64,000 bases of DNA from Archegozetes longisetosus (GCA_018873245.2 JAEMBT020000005.1:11482001-11546000), one strand, 5' to 3'; shown: positions 48,355-60,250, numbered from the stretch's first letter. Notes: generated by a model not told the origin, from the letters alone. Translations and numbers: made by a program.

Positions 48355-49688
48355 CTAGTCCGAACCAAACCTTTCAAAGTCAAACTACTTTGACTTGAAC
48401 ACAATTTCAACCAAAATAGCATTTTCTTACTAGCAAACAATTATTTCAACACTAGAAAGAATTGTAAGTTAATAAAAGTTTTAAAATTAGTAACTTTAGA
48501 ATTTTGTAGAGCCATGTTTTTCTATCATTTTCGGCGATTTCATACAATTAGAGAAAATGTTTAAAAATATGAAAATGTAGAAAAAGATGAATTGCTAGTA
48601 AAGCGTTGTTCAAACATTAACTCTAATGAAGAACTCTCTAAATTGTCTAACAATACAATTATACCAAAGGTTTTATCTGTTCAGTTGATGACGTTATCTT
48701 ATTTTTGAGAAATTGTTTAAAAATGAATTTCCTAAACTTTTCTCAAAAGATTTCACAACCTCCAAACAATTTTCAATTTTTACTACAATAAAAATGATAT
48801 AACCATTATTCATAATAATAATAATAATTAATAATCCATTCTTATGTTATCGTTCAAATGCTATTATTTGAGTGTCAATGAGTTTGGGTCCTTTTAGATT
48901 AATGATAGGGAAAATCCTATAAACTCGTGAAAATTACGGTTTCAATTTGTGCAAAAATATAAAATTAAATACTTTTAAAATATCTAATTTCCTCATTCGT
49001 CATACATGTGACCTTCTACATGATCTCGTGATCTTTGTGATCTTCATGATCTTCTACATGTAAATATTGATGAAAATGAATCATTTTATTTATGAAAACA
49101 ATCGTATATCCCGTGAAAACTACAACAAATATGCAAATAAATAAAAAAAACTTTTTATCCTCTTTACTACAGTGTCATATCGACAATCAGTAAAACGAGC
49201 ACAATAGCACTAGTATGACAACCAGTGCTAAATAAAAGTCAACTTAAAAATGAGACATTATTCAATCAAATCGAATCACAATGCTTCTCATAAGAGTGTG
49301 AGTTTTCACTGAATAGTCAGTTCTGATAGAACTTCAATTTATGTTGATCTTTAGATTAGTGAAGAGCATAAGCTAGCTGTGAGCTGAGCTACGCTTTGAG
49401 CTGCTCTGCGCTTGAAGCTCAATTTTAGCTGTCTTCAAGCTTATAAGCTCGAGCTTCAAGCTCAGGCTATGATGATGAAGCGCAGCTCAAGCTCAAGCTC
49501 AAGCTCAAGCTTGAATTGTTGAGCTTCAACCTCAGCTCGTTTGAAGCCGATTTATTTGATAGAGCAAATAAAACAATATTAACTGTAAAAGACTAATGAT
49601 TATTGAACTGCTTCTCATATGTTAGCAAACTAGGTGTAAAATTAGGTCTATCGAATTGAATGATGAGACGCATTTCTGAATTATGAAT
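48355..49688. repeat. Direct duplication, copy 2 (about 1.33 kb)
   Basis: It is collinear with 45821-47066 but about 90 nt longer. The extra length comes mostly from many 1-5-nt insertions, often in homopolymers, with few substitutions. The 3' part diverges more, after the AGCTC block, before both copies end with ACGCATTTCTGAATTATGAAT. Confidence 0.85.
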
Positions 49689-50240
49689 TATTGTTTTAAA
49701 AATAAATGTCACTTTAAGCTGAAATTTAATGAAAAAACTGTTTATTTGAAGAGGGAATTAATGATGTTTTAGGCCTTAAAAGTAATATTTTTTCTATTCA
49801 CTGCTTAAATCTCTTTATATTTGAAATAAGATAATCTCAGATAAATTTTTTGAAAATTATTCAAAGTAAGAGAGAATTGTTGTTTGAAACTGTTTTCAAC
49901 ATGATAAAAAAGTGAAATACAATGAGAAGACTCACAATTATTGATAAGTGACACCGATATCGAAATTTGAATTCATTCTTCAAACTTTATGATCAAAATT
50001 AATATATTTTTGCGCAAGTACTTCATTATAACTTGAGACAAATACTTGTTACAAAGATTACTACTCATCATTTTAATTTTTAATTTTTAACATAAGCTCA
50101 GCAGCGCAGCTCGCAGCTTGGGTCCGAGCTTCTTAGTACAAGCGCAGCTCAGGCTAAATTTCACAGAAGCGCAGCTTAAAGCTCAATAATTTTGAGCTGC
50201 GCTTATAGAAGCTTGAGCTTGAAGCTCAACATTTCGGACC
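49370..50240. repeat. AGCTC-rich blocks in inverted arrangement
   Basis: The block at 49370-49540 is preceded by TTAGTGAAGAGCATAAGCT and the block at 50095-50240 is followed by its reverse complement-like CAATGCTCTTCACTA. Further out, CATAAGAGTGTGAGTTTTCACTGAATAGTCAGTTC (left, from about 49289) pairs with the complement of 50650-50690. The whole of about 49266-50720 is therefore a large imperfect inverted repeat with AGCTC sequence at the inner edge of each arm, probably a foldback transposon. Confidence 0.6.
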
Positions 50241-50720
50241 AATGCTCTTCACTACTTTAGATATGACACTTTGAATCTTCAAAACTAATTAGTAGTTCAA
50301 ACAACTTATGTCATGCATAAAATGTCCGTCACTTTCCATTCAATCGAAAACACGTCTTTATTTTAATATTATGAACCAAATGAATCAAATGACTCGATAA
50401 TCGTCAACTCATATTCGATTAAATTTTGCATATACTTTCAAATACAGTTACATATACCTGTACAAAATTTGTTAATAATTTGTGACGTTATTAAAAGATT
50501 TGACTCATAATACTACTAAACAAAAAATGCTCTCCAATGAATAGAAAATGACTGACTTTTAGTGATTTTGTGATTGACATAAGTTTCTTGGATTACTGTT
50601 TAGTTATGAAGATTCAAAGTGCCATATTCAAATGTCAACATAGATTGAACTGACTATTCGGTGCAAACTCACACCCTTATGAGATGTTCTGTACAAACAA
50701 TATTTAATGAGCTATAGGTT

Positions 50721-51069
50721 TTAGTCAATTTAAATCAAATGAATTCTTAAATGTAAGTTTTCCATCAGGCTTATATAGTTTGAATGAAAATTCTCTAAAA
50801 AAATATGAAACAATGTTCGTTGAAAATTCATTGTGATCACTTGTCTTTGAAAAATAATTTACTCAAAATGTGATAAAATCCGATATCTTTATATCGTTTT
50901 AATCCTAAATTATGACGCATTAATTTAAGACAAGTTTCGCTAAATTCAACGAAGTAATTCCTTAGTTATATTCAGTCAAAGACAAGACATCGTATTAATT
51001 AATTTTATTTCCATACTTATGAGCGGTAGTTTATACATAAAAGTTGTTTATTCTTAACAGTTCAAATCA
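50721..51069. promoter_or_regulatory. Upstream region of the FMO gene
   Basis: No coding sequence. A polypyrimidine-poor but usable acceptor (TTCTTAACAG) lies at 51051-51060, nine nucleotides before the ATG, so the first coding exon may be preceded by an intron in the 5' UTR. No clear TATA box was seen. Confidence 0.4.
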
Positions 51070-54000
51070 ATGTCCAAATTAAGAATCGGTATTATTGGTG
51101 CCGGAGCTTCGGGTGCGACCGCAACTAAAGCATGCCTCGAACAAGGTTTCGACGTTGTTGTTTACGAGAAAACTGGTCGTACGGGAGGTCTTTGGAGGTA
51201 TCACGAAGAAGATGTCGACGGTATTGCTTCAGTGGCAAAGTCAACTATCATTAATTCAAGTAAAGAGATGTCGGCCTTTTCTGATTTTCCGCCACCTCCA
51301 GAGTACCCCAATTATATGCATAACTCAAAAATGGTAATTCGATTCTTTTATATCATATTATGTTTGAGCTAAACTATTGAAGTTTTTCTTTAATCGGATA
51401 TTGAATAAGTTTATTTCTGATCACTTCAAACTCTGATAGCTTATAATTCGACCAATGATTTTGTTAATAAGTGCTTTTGCAAAATTTGTCAGTTTAATTG
51501 CCATTTAACTTATAATACTTTGAAACTGTGTTCCTTGTTTTTAATCAAAAAATATCTTTGAAATTATCTTTTATATAATCAAGAATTAGGCTACAGCTCA
51601 ATGAATATTAAAGATAAAAAGTGAGACAAATATTTACTCAAGTTTACAATAATTACTAGGATTATATTAAATAAAACAAAACAATAAATCAATGACACAG
51701 AAAATGGAGTTTAACGAACTCCACGTATGATAAATTCGTACATGTTTTTAACATTTCAATGTTTCTTTAACAAACGCCAATATATTTATAGTAGTTTTGA
51801 TATAATTAAAACCAGGTTCAACAAAACTTTATATCGTTTTAAAAAACAGTTTATCCCTAAAATATAAAAATGTTTTACAAAATATGATCGAAAACTTGTA
51901 ATTAAAGCTCAAAAGTTAACAAAACGATTTAAAAATTTTAAATAAATATTACTATTATCACAATAACAGGTCAAGTATTTTGATTTATACGGACAAAAAT
52001 TTGGTTTCGAAAACTATGTCAAATTTCGACACGATGTCATAAGCTTAGAACCAAACAGTGATTATGAACAAACTGGAAGATGGAAAATAACAGCTAAGGA
52101 TCTAAGTACCGGCCAAATATCTAGTGATGTTTTTGATGGTGTGATGGTCTGTACGGGACATCACGTAAAACCTCATGTACCAACCTTTGAAGATCAGCAC
52201 AAGTTTAAGGGGACTATAACTCACACACATTCGTATAAAAAGCCTGATGGATATGAAGACAAGAAAGTTGTTGTGGTTGGTATCGGAAATTCGGGCGGCG
52301 ACGCAGTGGTTGAGTTGTCGACTGTAGCCGAAAAAGTAAGTCAAATACTTTATTATTAAATATTTTGCTGTAAGAAAGACATAAGTGACTACTTTGATAG
52401 CATTTATTCATGCTGCAAATCAATTTGTCGAACTGTAAGAAAGACATAAGTGACTACTTTGATAGCATTTATTCATGCTGTTCTTGAGAATGTGAAAAGA
52501 ATTTCTTTAATTTTGAAATAAAATCAACAATAATGTGAGCAGAAATATATTTAAAATTTCTAGTATTTGATTCTCTGAAAACCCAGAAGAGCCAATACTC
52601 ATCATAAAACATGAATAGACAACGAATGAATACATCAAAATTAGGGATAATTTACTTTTTGAAACTGATATCAGTTAGGGATAAGCTCTTAGTCACCAAT
52701 TGTTGCTTTTGCCACAACTATTGCCACTGTTTGTAAATGAGAACTTATTTATCAAATGTTCAGGTTTTAAAACTTATTCACGAATCTAAACAATTTTCCT
52801 ATTCAACAAACTTTCGATCTTTTCAAGAACATTGTATCCTCGGGTGAATAAGATTTCTTTAATTTTGTTCTGACTGTCAGTGGCGAAGCTAGTTAGGGGT
52901 GAGACCGCCTCGACTCAAATCTGAAAAATCTTAAACCAGTTATTAAATGAAAAAAATTTATTTTAATAGAATTCAACTATACTCAAGATTGAATCACTGT
53001 ATGAGAGTATTACTGTTTCGGAGTTGTATTGATATAGCATTAAATCCATACTTTTCATAAAGCTTTAAATTTGTTTGCTCCCCCATTCAAAAATTTCTGT
53101 CTTCGCCACTGTTGACTGGCTAATATTAAAATATTAAGTTCTCAATCCTTGATTCCATTGAATCAAAAAAGTGATTCCAACTTTTAATCTTAAAAGATTT
53201 GATAGCAGTAAAAGGTTAGATACGACTTATCTGACTTACATGAAAACAAAAATGTTGTAATAAGAACTTTGAATTGGAACCAGAATATTATGTTAAATAA
53301 GTTATAATCTGCAATACAATAGATAATACATGAGTTATTTGTATTTCAACTTAATATAGCACAGCGAATACTCACTAGGTAAAATTATTCCTCGAGTAAA
53401 AGTAAATAAGCTTACAAAAAACTTAGTCAATTGAAACAACGCTTATTGAGATTGAGAGAACCCTTATAATTCTGCCTCTATAAAGCTAAAGATATCATTT
53501 TCTCGCAAAACTTAGATATATTTTGTTAATATCTTAATATTTAATTATCGAAATCGATTATTTCTTAAGGTATACTTATCGACAAGACGCGGAACATGGG
53601 TTATTCACAGAGTAGGACCTAATGGCAAACCATTAGACGGACAATTTATAAGAAGATTTCTTAACACCTTGTTCTCGTGGACGCCATATAGTATTGTATG
53701 CTCTGTAGTAGAATGGTATATAAGTGGACGATTCAATCATGAAGACTATCAGTTAAAGCCTGAACACAGAATCTTCGCACAGCATGTTATGGTTAACGAC
53801 GCGCTACCAAATAGAATACTATCGGGTACTGTTACTGTAAAGGCAAATATCGAGAGATTCACAGAGAATGGGGTTATTTTTGAAGGTAAACTATTCTCAA
53901 AGTTTCGTTTCAAGTTTAGGCAAATAATACTCTTATTTTTGTGCTTTGAATAAAGTATTGGCTTAGTATACAATAGTATGAATAGCCTTAAGGATAAAAC

Positions 54001-55271
54001 ATTTGAGAGGTGTTTTATATCAAATGTTCGTTTCCTAAGGTTTCTATCCTTGTCTACATTATGGTTGTCAATAGTTTTTGTATTGCTATCATCACAAGTA
54101 TTGTCTTTTTCTTTCTGTTCAAATTATTTGCTTCACAATTTTGTATCCTTTCATTACCACCATTTGATGGCATCTGTTTGACAATATTTAGTCGAAATGC
54201 CTTCTGCCCAAAATGTTCTTCAAATTAGACATTTGAGAACTGAACCCACTCTTAAACTTTGAGCTACTCTTCATATGGTCATGAACTACTCTGACCTTAC
54301 AGTGAATAACTTTCTCTTATAGTAGTTCTTTGTTTTCAAACCTAAATGTTGTCGACTAATGATTTCCTTAGAACTTTCCAGTGATTGGTCTTTATTTCAA
54401 CATTATTTAAATGAAGAATCAATTAAGAACAAAAAAATTGATCAATTTTTAATAAGTTTACTCATTCTTGAGCTAAAAGTTTTACCAATATTTTCAGGTG
54501 AAGAGAAAGAGACGATTTGTGATAAAGTATTGTTGGCGACTGGATATGAAGTCTCGTTTCCATTCATATCGCAATCACTAATAAAGACGGAAAAAAATAA
54601 AGTCGATCTATATAAATATGTTTTCTCACCAAAACTCAAACACCCGAAAACACTGGCTTTCATATCATTGATTCAACCAATCGGTGCTCTTTTACCGATT
54701 GGTGAGATGCAGTCTCGATGGTTTGCATTACTTATGGCTAATAAACTGAAGTTACCATCAGTCGAACATATGAATAGAGATATCGAAAAGAAGGAACAAT
54801 TCATGAAACGATTTTATGAGAGCGACAGACACACAATACAAGTGGATTGGATTCCATTCATGGACGAATTGGCCACTATCATTGGTGTCAAACCAAATCT
54901 TTTTAAATACTTTTTATCTGATCCCGAACTGTGGAGAGCTCTGTTCTTCGGCCCTTGTGTCCCGTACCAGTATCGTTTGGAAGGTATTTAGGATTGTTTT
55001 GCTAAATACTAGATCTTTGTTCGCAAGTCTTATTTTATACAATTTTTAACAATTGTTTTATTACTTTATTACTCGATAATCAGGTCCTCATTCCTGGTCG
55101 GGAGCGAGAAATGCTATTCTGACAGTTCAAGACAGAATTGATGCATCACTTAAGACAAGAAAAGCTGCTGCAAAGAAGAGTCGAGGACTCGAACAGTTAA
55201 ATATATCAAGAACCATTTTGGGTTTAATTATTTTTGTATTAATTGCTTACTTATTGAATGTATTGTTTTAG
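51070..55271 (+). CDS. Flavin-containing monooxygenase
   Basis: Five exons, 51070-51333, 51970-52335, 53570-53885, 54498-54983 and 55084-55271, join in frame to 539 residues, the usual length of animal FMOs. Seen motifs: the FAD-binding GAGASG (residues 10-15), an EKTGRTGGLWRY segment, and the FMO signature FKGTITHTHSYKK (from 167). Next come the NADPH-binding GIGNSGGD (from 192) and the late LLATGY motif (327-332). A C-terminal hydrophobic anchor (TILGLIIFVLIAYLLNVLF) would hold it on the ER membrane. FMOs oxygenate soft nucleophiles (N, S) using NADPH and O2; the substrate is unknown. No lesion seen. Introns 1-3 (636, 1234 and 612 nt) are far longer than others in the window, and intron 2 hosts a hAT-like MITE and a tandem repeat. 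AATAAA lies at 55467. Confidence 0.95.
52368..52481. repeat. Two-copy tandem repeat in FMO intron 2
   Basis: A unit of 65 bp starting CTGTAAGAAAGACATAAGTG occurs twice, the second copy being partial (52433-52481). The 49 shared bases are identical, so the duplication is recent. Confidence 0.85.
52878..53111. mobile_element. hAT-like MITE in FMO intron 2
   Basis: Termini CAGTGGCGAAG (left) and CTTCGCCACTG (right) are perfect 11-bp inverted repeats with the CAGTGGCG start typical of hAT elements. The flanks CTGACTGT and TTGACTGG match at 6 of 8 positions. Length 234 bp, non-coding. Confidence 0.8.
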
Positions 55272-55272
55272 A

Positions 55273-55916
55273 CAATATTTACTTTTAGACAGGTTTTCGA
55301 TACAAAAATAATCAAAATTTATAAATTTGAAAATTTTTATTTGTTTTTAAAATCAATTTATCCTGAATTTGCATTTGAATTAGTTGATGAAATATTTGTT
55401 AAGCTTGTTTTACCGTCCATTGAGCAAACATTTATTAACTTGATTTTTTCATAGTATTCAAACGAAAATAAACAAATATTTGAGTCGTTGAGCAAAATTT
55501 CATAGTACTGTGTATTCATTAAAGTAACGATTCCTTATTTCTACTAGACTAAAGTAGTACGTCAACATGTATCTAAGGGTACATTTATATATTTATAAAA
55601 ATTCATTCAATAACGAAAGTACAACACATTTATGACTGCATTAACAGTGTGACTAACTAGAAACGTACCCCGAGAGCATAACAGCAGGTTATCCGTATCT
55701 ATTGCAAATTAACGAGTGTATATGGTGAGCCTAATCATCTCAACAACTATAAAACCTCTAAATACATAAAAGTAGAAGAGCTCGTCCAAGTTTTGTTAAT
55801 AGCATCGATATTAAATCAATGGAATTTAACATAAATTTTCTTTTACTTAGCCTCAAACTGTGAATTAGAACTCAAACATTTAAAGAAAATAATTGACTTA
55901 TTTGAAATCCTTGTAT
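55273..55916. other. 3' flank of FMO, nothing else assigned
   Basis: AT-rich, with a likely polyadenylation signal AATAAA at 55467-55472. No other gene seen. Confidence 0.5.
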
Positions 55917-55924
55917 GTAATAAC

Positions 55925-56626
55925 CAGACCTGCACAAAATATGTAAATACATGTTTTTTATGACTTATAATAATCAATTTGAGTCAATATATACACGAAT
56001 CAGGTAGAAACGATGCATTTGAGAGGCACTTGATTCCACATATTCACGCATATTTTAGTCTTTTGCACATAAAACACATTTTAGTTTTTCGTCCATATTT
56101 TGTATACTTTCCATGTGTTTGCATCAAAAATCTAAATTCATTCCTGAGTTCATTGAAAAATTACAAAGAAAAAATGTGATGCTGTCAACTTCAGTACAAT
56201 TGTTTGCTGAACTTGAAGTGAAATTATCGTCAGTTGACTCTGACATCGCAGTCATCGTTAAACAAAAGTATAAAATGCTGATCGAAAAGAATGATAATTG
56301 GGAGTCACTGAAGGCATTTATTCATCTAATGAATGGTAATGATAACGAAGTTCTCAAAATGTATACTCGTGAAGAAATTTCATGTTTCAAGTACGCTCCC
56401 ATTACTTCTTGTGATATTAAAAGATCTTTCTCTAACTACAAATTGATTCTCTCAGATCGCAGACAAAGTTTTCTTTTCGAGAACCTCAAAAAGATACTTA
56501 TTATCAATTGTAATGCAATAAATTTTGAAAATTGAACGAACATATTTTGTCACATATTTTACTGGTTTTTCATGCGTAAATAAATAATTATTTTACAAAT
56601 TTTCGCACATATTTTGTACAGGTCTG
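55925..56626 (+). mobile_element. Internally deleted hAT transposon with perfect 8-bp duplication
   Basis: Ends CAGACCTGCACAAAATATGT and, reverse complemented, CAGACCTGTACAAAATATGT are flanked on both sides by GTAATAAC (55917-55924 and 56627-56634). The inside carries transposase fragments including the C-terminal dimerisation region (56113-56535). At 702 bp it is far shorter than an autonomous hAT element. Confidence 0.9.
56113..56535 (+). pseudogene. hAT transposase C-terminal remnant
   Basis: A 140-codon frame whose last third reads YAPITSCDIKRSFSNYKLIL and SFLFENLKKILIINCNA, the hAT dimerisation motif (APITS-x-D-x-x-RSFS). The N-terminal and catalytic parts are missing. The 66-codon frame at 55979-56179 just upstream may be a shifted piece of the N-terminal half. 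Confidence 0.8.
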
Positions 56627-56900
56627 GTAATAACTTTTGAAATATTGCGAAAAATTATATTTTGAAGTAGTCTGTTACTATATTTACGAGAACACTGACT
56701 ATAAAAATTATATGAAATTTGACATAAAATTGCAACATTTTTCTGCACAAGTAAATCATCAAAATTGATAAAATTATATTTCCAAATTTTGGATAATTAC
56801 TATACAAAACTTCAAATTTAAAAATCTTTAATTCAAGCATAGTTTTGAATCTGTCATTTTCCGAAAAATTTATTTAGAGTTTAAACCTATAAAGATCAAA

Positions 56901-57286
56901 TTACAAGCTTTTAACAATATCCCAATTCCTGGTTACTGTGTTATGTCCAGGATCATCATTTGGAATACTCTTACGATGGTTGAGCACTTCGATTGCCAGG
57001 GCTTTGAGTTGTGTCAGTTGATTAGGATTAGGCTTAGGTACAGCGTCTGGCACTTTACTCACAATTATTTCAAGTGCAGCAGTGTACGATTTGACACTAA
57101 GAAAATGTATCTGGGACCAATCAATTGACCATTTGCATTTCTCGCCAAATTTCTGAATTTTATTTGATCGTTGGTGTCAATAATGCCCAAGGCTAAGTCC
57201 CAAAATTGATGTTCATTATTACCCTCCAAGAATCTGTTGTTAGGTGAAATTATTACTAGACGGTCACATCCTCTGCTATCATCCAT
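56901..57286 (-). pseudogene. Unrecognised coding fragment of foreign-looking composition
   Basis: On the minus strand one frame runs from 57286 to about 57085 (with RLVIISPNNRFLEG and EHQFWDLALGIIDTND). The next frame then continues to a stop at 56901-56903 (with SKVPDAVPKPNPNQLTQLK and WDIVKSL). A one-base deletion near 57085 would explain the switch. Both parts have balanced amino acids, and codons richer in G and C than any neighbour. The upstream end is cut by a transposon: the apparent ATG overlaps its terminus, so the true N-terminus is lost. I recognise no family. The fragment could be a transferred gene or an endogenised viral gene piece, but that is speculation. Confidence 0.5.
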
Positions 57287-58271
57287 ATCGGAATAACAGC
57301 ATTAGGGGACACCACCATTAAGGGACAGTACGTACTATAAAAATAGACACTCATACAAAGGTCCATGATGTTCGATAACGTCCCAATAAAAAGGAGTCGA
57401 ATATCATGAACCTTTATACGAGTGTGCCATTTATTAAAAAACTAGTGTTATTAAGTTTGAGAAAAAACTTATTAAGAAAAACATCTACACTGCCGGTCAT
57501 TAGTATTCCTACCACTCTAACTTTTTATAGAAGAGCTCTACAATTATGTAGTTTTGTATTGAAGTATCAAAATGCTGATCATAGATTAAATTTCGTTAAT
57601 AATGATAATAATAAACTCAGAATTGAACGACGCTACATTCGTGAAATTTGGTCCATGATCAGCATTTTGATACTCAACTTGTATATAAAATTACAGAATT
57701 GTAGAGCTCTCTTATCGAAAGTTAGAAGAGGGTAAGACTACATATGACCGATAGTGTATTTTAATAGCTCTTTAAAATATAAAATAAACTATAAATAAAA
57801 AATAATTTTCATCAAAAGTATTGCCCTCGTAATGAATAATCTTAATTAAAAAAATTTTTTGGAACTAATTTTTTACATTTTTTAAAATTTTTTAATTAAA
57901 TCAAATAAAACATTAATAAAATTAATCTAATGGGAAAATACAAAAATCTAAACTTGACTTATAGTTTTGAGACTAGATTTTTTCTATTAAATTTTTTTAA
58001 AATAAATAAAAATTAACCCACAAAGACCTTTCGCTTTTTCAAATACTCGTCATATTGATTTATCTTTTGGCACAATTTAATTATAAATATAAAAAGAAAT
58101 GACTTAAATATAGACTATTATTAAGTTATATTTCAGGCTGAGTATAGGCTGAATCGTCCCAAATGTTATACTTGTCCCAAACTTCAAAGCATGGCTTTTA
58201 TTTACAGTGTCCTAAAGTCTAGCATTAGTGTCCCTTAATGGTGGTGTCCCCTAATGGAATTTCTCCGATAT
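57285..58271. mobile_element. Transposon with long inverted ends, itself carrying a MITE
   Basis: Ends: ATATCGG, then CATTAGGGGACACCACCATT continuing AAGGGACA on the left, mirrored on the right (TGTCCCTTAATGG, then TGGTGTCCCCTAATG). The inverted repeats are about 40 bp with a few mismatches. No transposase inside and no clear target duplication. A second element lies at 57488-57756. It truncates the 5' end of the coding fragment at 56901-57286. Confidence 0.8.
57488..57756. mobile_element. Tc1-like palindromic MITE
   Basis: Flanked by TA on both sides. Ends CACTGCCGGTCAT and, reverse complemented, CACTATCGGTCAT. The arms stay paired through AGAGCTCTACAATT and TATCAAAATGCTGATCAT almost to the centre, so the whole 269 bp can fold into a hairpin. 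The 109-codon frame reading through it (57406-57735) is an accident of the palindrome. Confidence 0.85.
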
Positions 58272-59410
58272 TTAGTTAGTTTAAAGTTTAAACTTCGCGC
58301 TACGTACGCAATCGAATTAGTGAGTTATATTCTCACGCATGAGCACTCGTTTGTACGTAGAAATAGACACTTAGTTATTAAAATCATTAAGTAATTGTTA
58401 CAAAGAAAATTTAGTCAATAAAAATTCTGATATTCGTGCTCGTAAAAAAATAAATGCGAAAAATGAAGAAAACCCTTAACATAATGACCTAAGAATATGT
58501 ATAAATGTCCCTAAAATGGAATTAATCATAATTGAAAGTATTAGAATCTGATATGAAAAATTGAAATTTTATTTTGACTCAATGTTTCTCGAACTTATTA
58601 GAATAAAAAGTACAAGTCTTTCACTCACGACTAAATAGCAAATTATGCTATTTTAATAGCATTTTGATTGGAGTTTGATAATATAATGATATGAATTTGA
58701 CATTTGAATGTTTTGTTATATTTTTCACTCGTCAGTCTAATAATACCTTATCTCATATCAAAGTTTAAGTGTTGAAAAAGGGAACCTTTAAACTTATGAA
58801 TTAATAAGTTCTATGCTCAAACAATAAAAATTGTTTTATTATGTGTGCCCCTCATTGCTAAGACTTTTCTTCATTTCTCGCATTCAAATGTTAACAAAAT
58901 ACTAGTAATATAGCTATGCATCAAGTTTTTACTAATTGGTTAAATGAGTACTTCCGGTTTTTACGTTAATCAAGGAAGTTCTTTGCGAACTTAGGTTCTA
59001 TAGGTGTGAGTTGACTGAGCAAGAAAAGTTAATTAATAAAAATAAAATGGTCAGATGTACATACATATGCAATAAGAGTTTGAAGAAAAACCAAACACTT
59101 GATAACGAAACAATTTCAACAGAATCAGTTTTGACGCTGTATAAATTGCAAAACACATCCTCTCATTAAAGTTATTCTAGGCAAGTAATGAGTTTTTATA
59201 TTGTAGGAATTTGCTTGAGGTTATAAAAAGTAGGATAGGTTGTGATTTATGGACAGTTTGATCACTTTCTTTAAAATATTTTAATCAATAATCCGAATCA
59301 GTTGCGATAATAGTGATTGAAGATATAACTTTTCAGAGTTTGTCTTGATTTGAAAAGTATTCATAATACGTTTATATTACGCTATTAAATTTATTAAAGA
59401 ACTTGTAAAG
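58272..59410. other. Intergenic with a weak inverted repeat
   Basis: No gene seen. AAATGCGAAAAATGAAGAAAA at about 58453 pairs with the complement of 58858-58886 (TTTTCTTCATTTCTCGCATT), roughly 400 bp apart, perhaps an eroded MITE. Confidence 0.45.
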
Positions 59411-59622
59411 TAATGACTAAAGACACTAGAAACGGGAATATCCTATTTTTGTCTGTCATAAAATCATTGGAAATAGACATCAGAACACCGAATGAGTCCA
59501 AAATTATCAAAATACTTTTTTTCGATAATTATGGACTCATTGAGCGGCCTGATATATGTTTCCGACGATTTTATCACATCGAAAAAAATGCGATGTTCCC
59601 GTTTCTAGCGTCTTTAGTAATA
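59411..59622. mobile_element. Hairpin MITE, 212 bp
   Basis: Ends TAATGACTAAAGACACTAGA and, reverse complemented, TATTACTAAAGACGCTAGA, both continuing AACGGGAA. The centre holds a second perfect pair, ATGAGTCCA/TGGACTCAT. The 72-codon frame inside it is a by-product of the palindrome. Confidence 0.75.
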
Positions 59623-59652
59623 GCACAATAATTATTGTATTAATATTCGTGC

Positions 59653-59860
59653 TGACAGTTTTCTTTATTTGACACAATGTTATATGGGTAGAGGAGATGA
59701 CATACAATCAATACGTATTAAATTAAAGCGAAATGGTCATACAAAAGCCAAAGAGTTTCTTGACTGTCTTCTCCAATTTGGTTACGAAAAAGCCTATGAT
59801 TTAACTGAAATTAGTGTACTAAAGAAATTCTCTAAAAATGACCGCTGTACATTATCTTAA
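59653..59860 (+). CDS. Possible CARD-like terminal exon
   Basis: After an acceptor (CTGACAG) the frame reads through LTQCYMGRGDDIQSIRIKLK, then RNGHTKAKEFLDCLLQFGYEKA, to a stop at 59858-59860. The pattern (D-D-I-x-x-I, basic loop, K-A-x-x-F-L-D-x-L-x-x-x-G) resembles helices 3-5 of a CARD/death-fold domain. No upstream exon was found. It could be the end of an otherwise unrecognised gene or a stray fragment. Confidence 0.3.
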
Positions 59861-60134
59861 TTAAAGAACGGTTCCGCGGCCCTACTGATCACGGCCTCGA
59901 GGCACTGATTCATTTGAAAATTTTTATATAGATAGAGAACCTTAAAATAATATATATTTCTGCTTATGACTTTGACTTCTATTACAAACACTAAAAATTC
60001 TCAAAGTTTAAAACTTGAAAATTTTATAACTTGAGAACCGTTAGAGATAATTCAGAAATTTTTCCACCAAAAGTTTTTAATTTTAAAATCAATAGAAATC
60101 TTTTTTATGATAAAAATAAGTATTCGAAAATTTT

Positions 60135-60250
60135 TTAAAATATGGCGCCCGACGAGACCGAAGTTGTGGAGAGCACAGTAGATTTATATAGTTTCAATCT
60201 TCATCATACTCTAAGCTCATGTTCGGTCTCGTCTAGTGCCATATTTAAAA
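60135..60250. repeat. Short inverted repeat, possible MITE
   Basis: AATATGGCGCCCGACGAGACCGAA and the complement of TTCGGTCTCGTCTAGTGCCATATT pair over about 24 bp with three mismatches, around a 55-bp loop. This may be a deletion remnant of a larger element. Confidence 0.65.

Noticed and set aside
57406..57735. 109-codon plus-strand frame
   Set aside because: It reads through both arms of a palindromic MITE, so openness on one arm is mirrored on the other. No domain.
59413..59631. 72-codon plus-strand frame
   Set aside because: It covers a hairpin MITE from end to end and has no protein signature.
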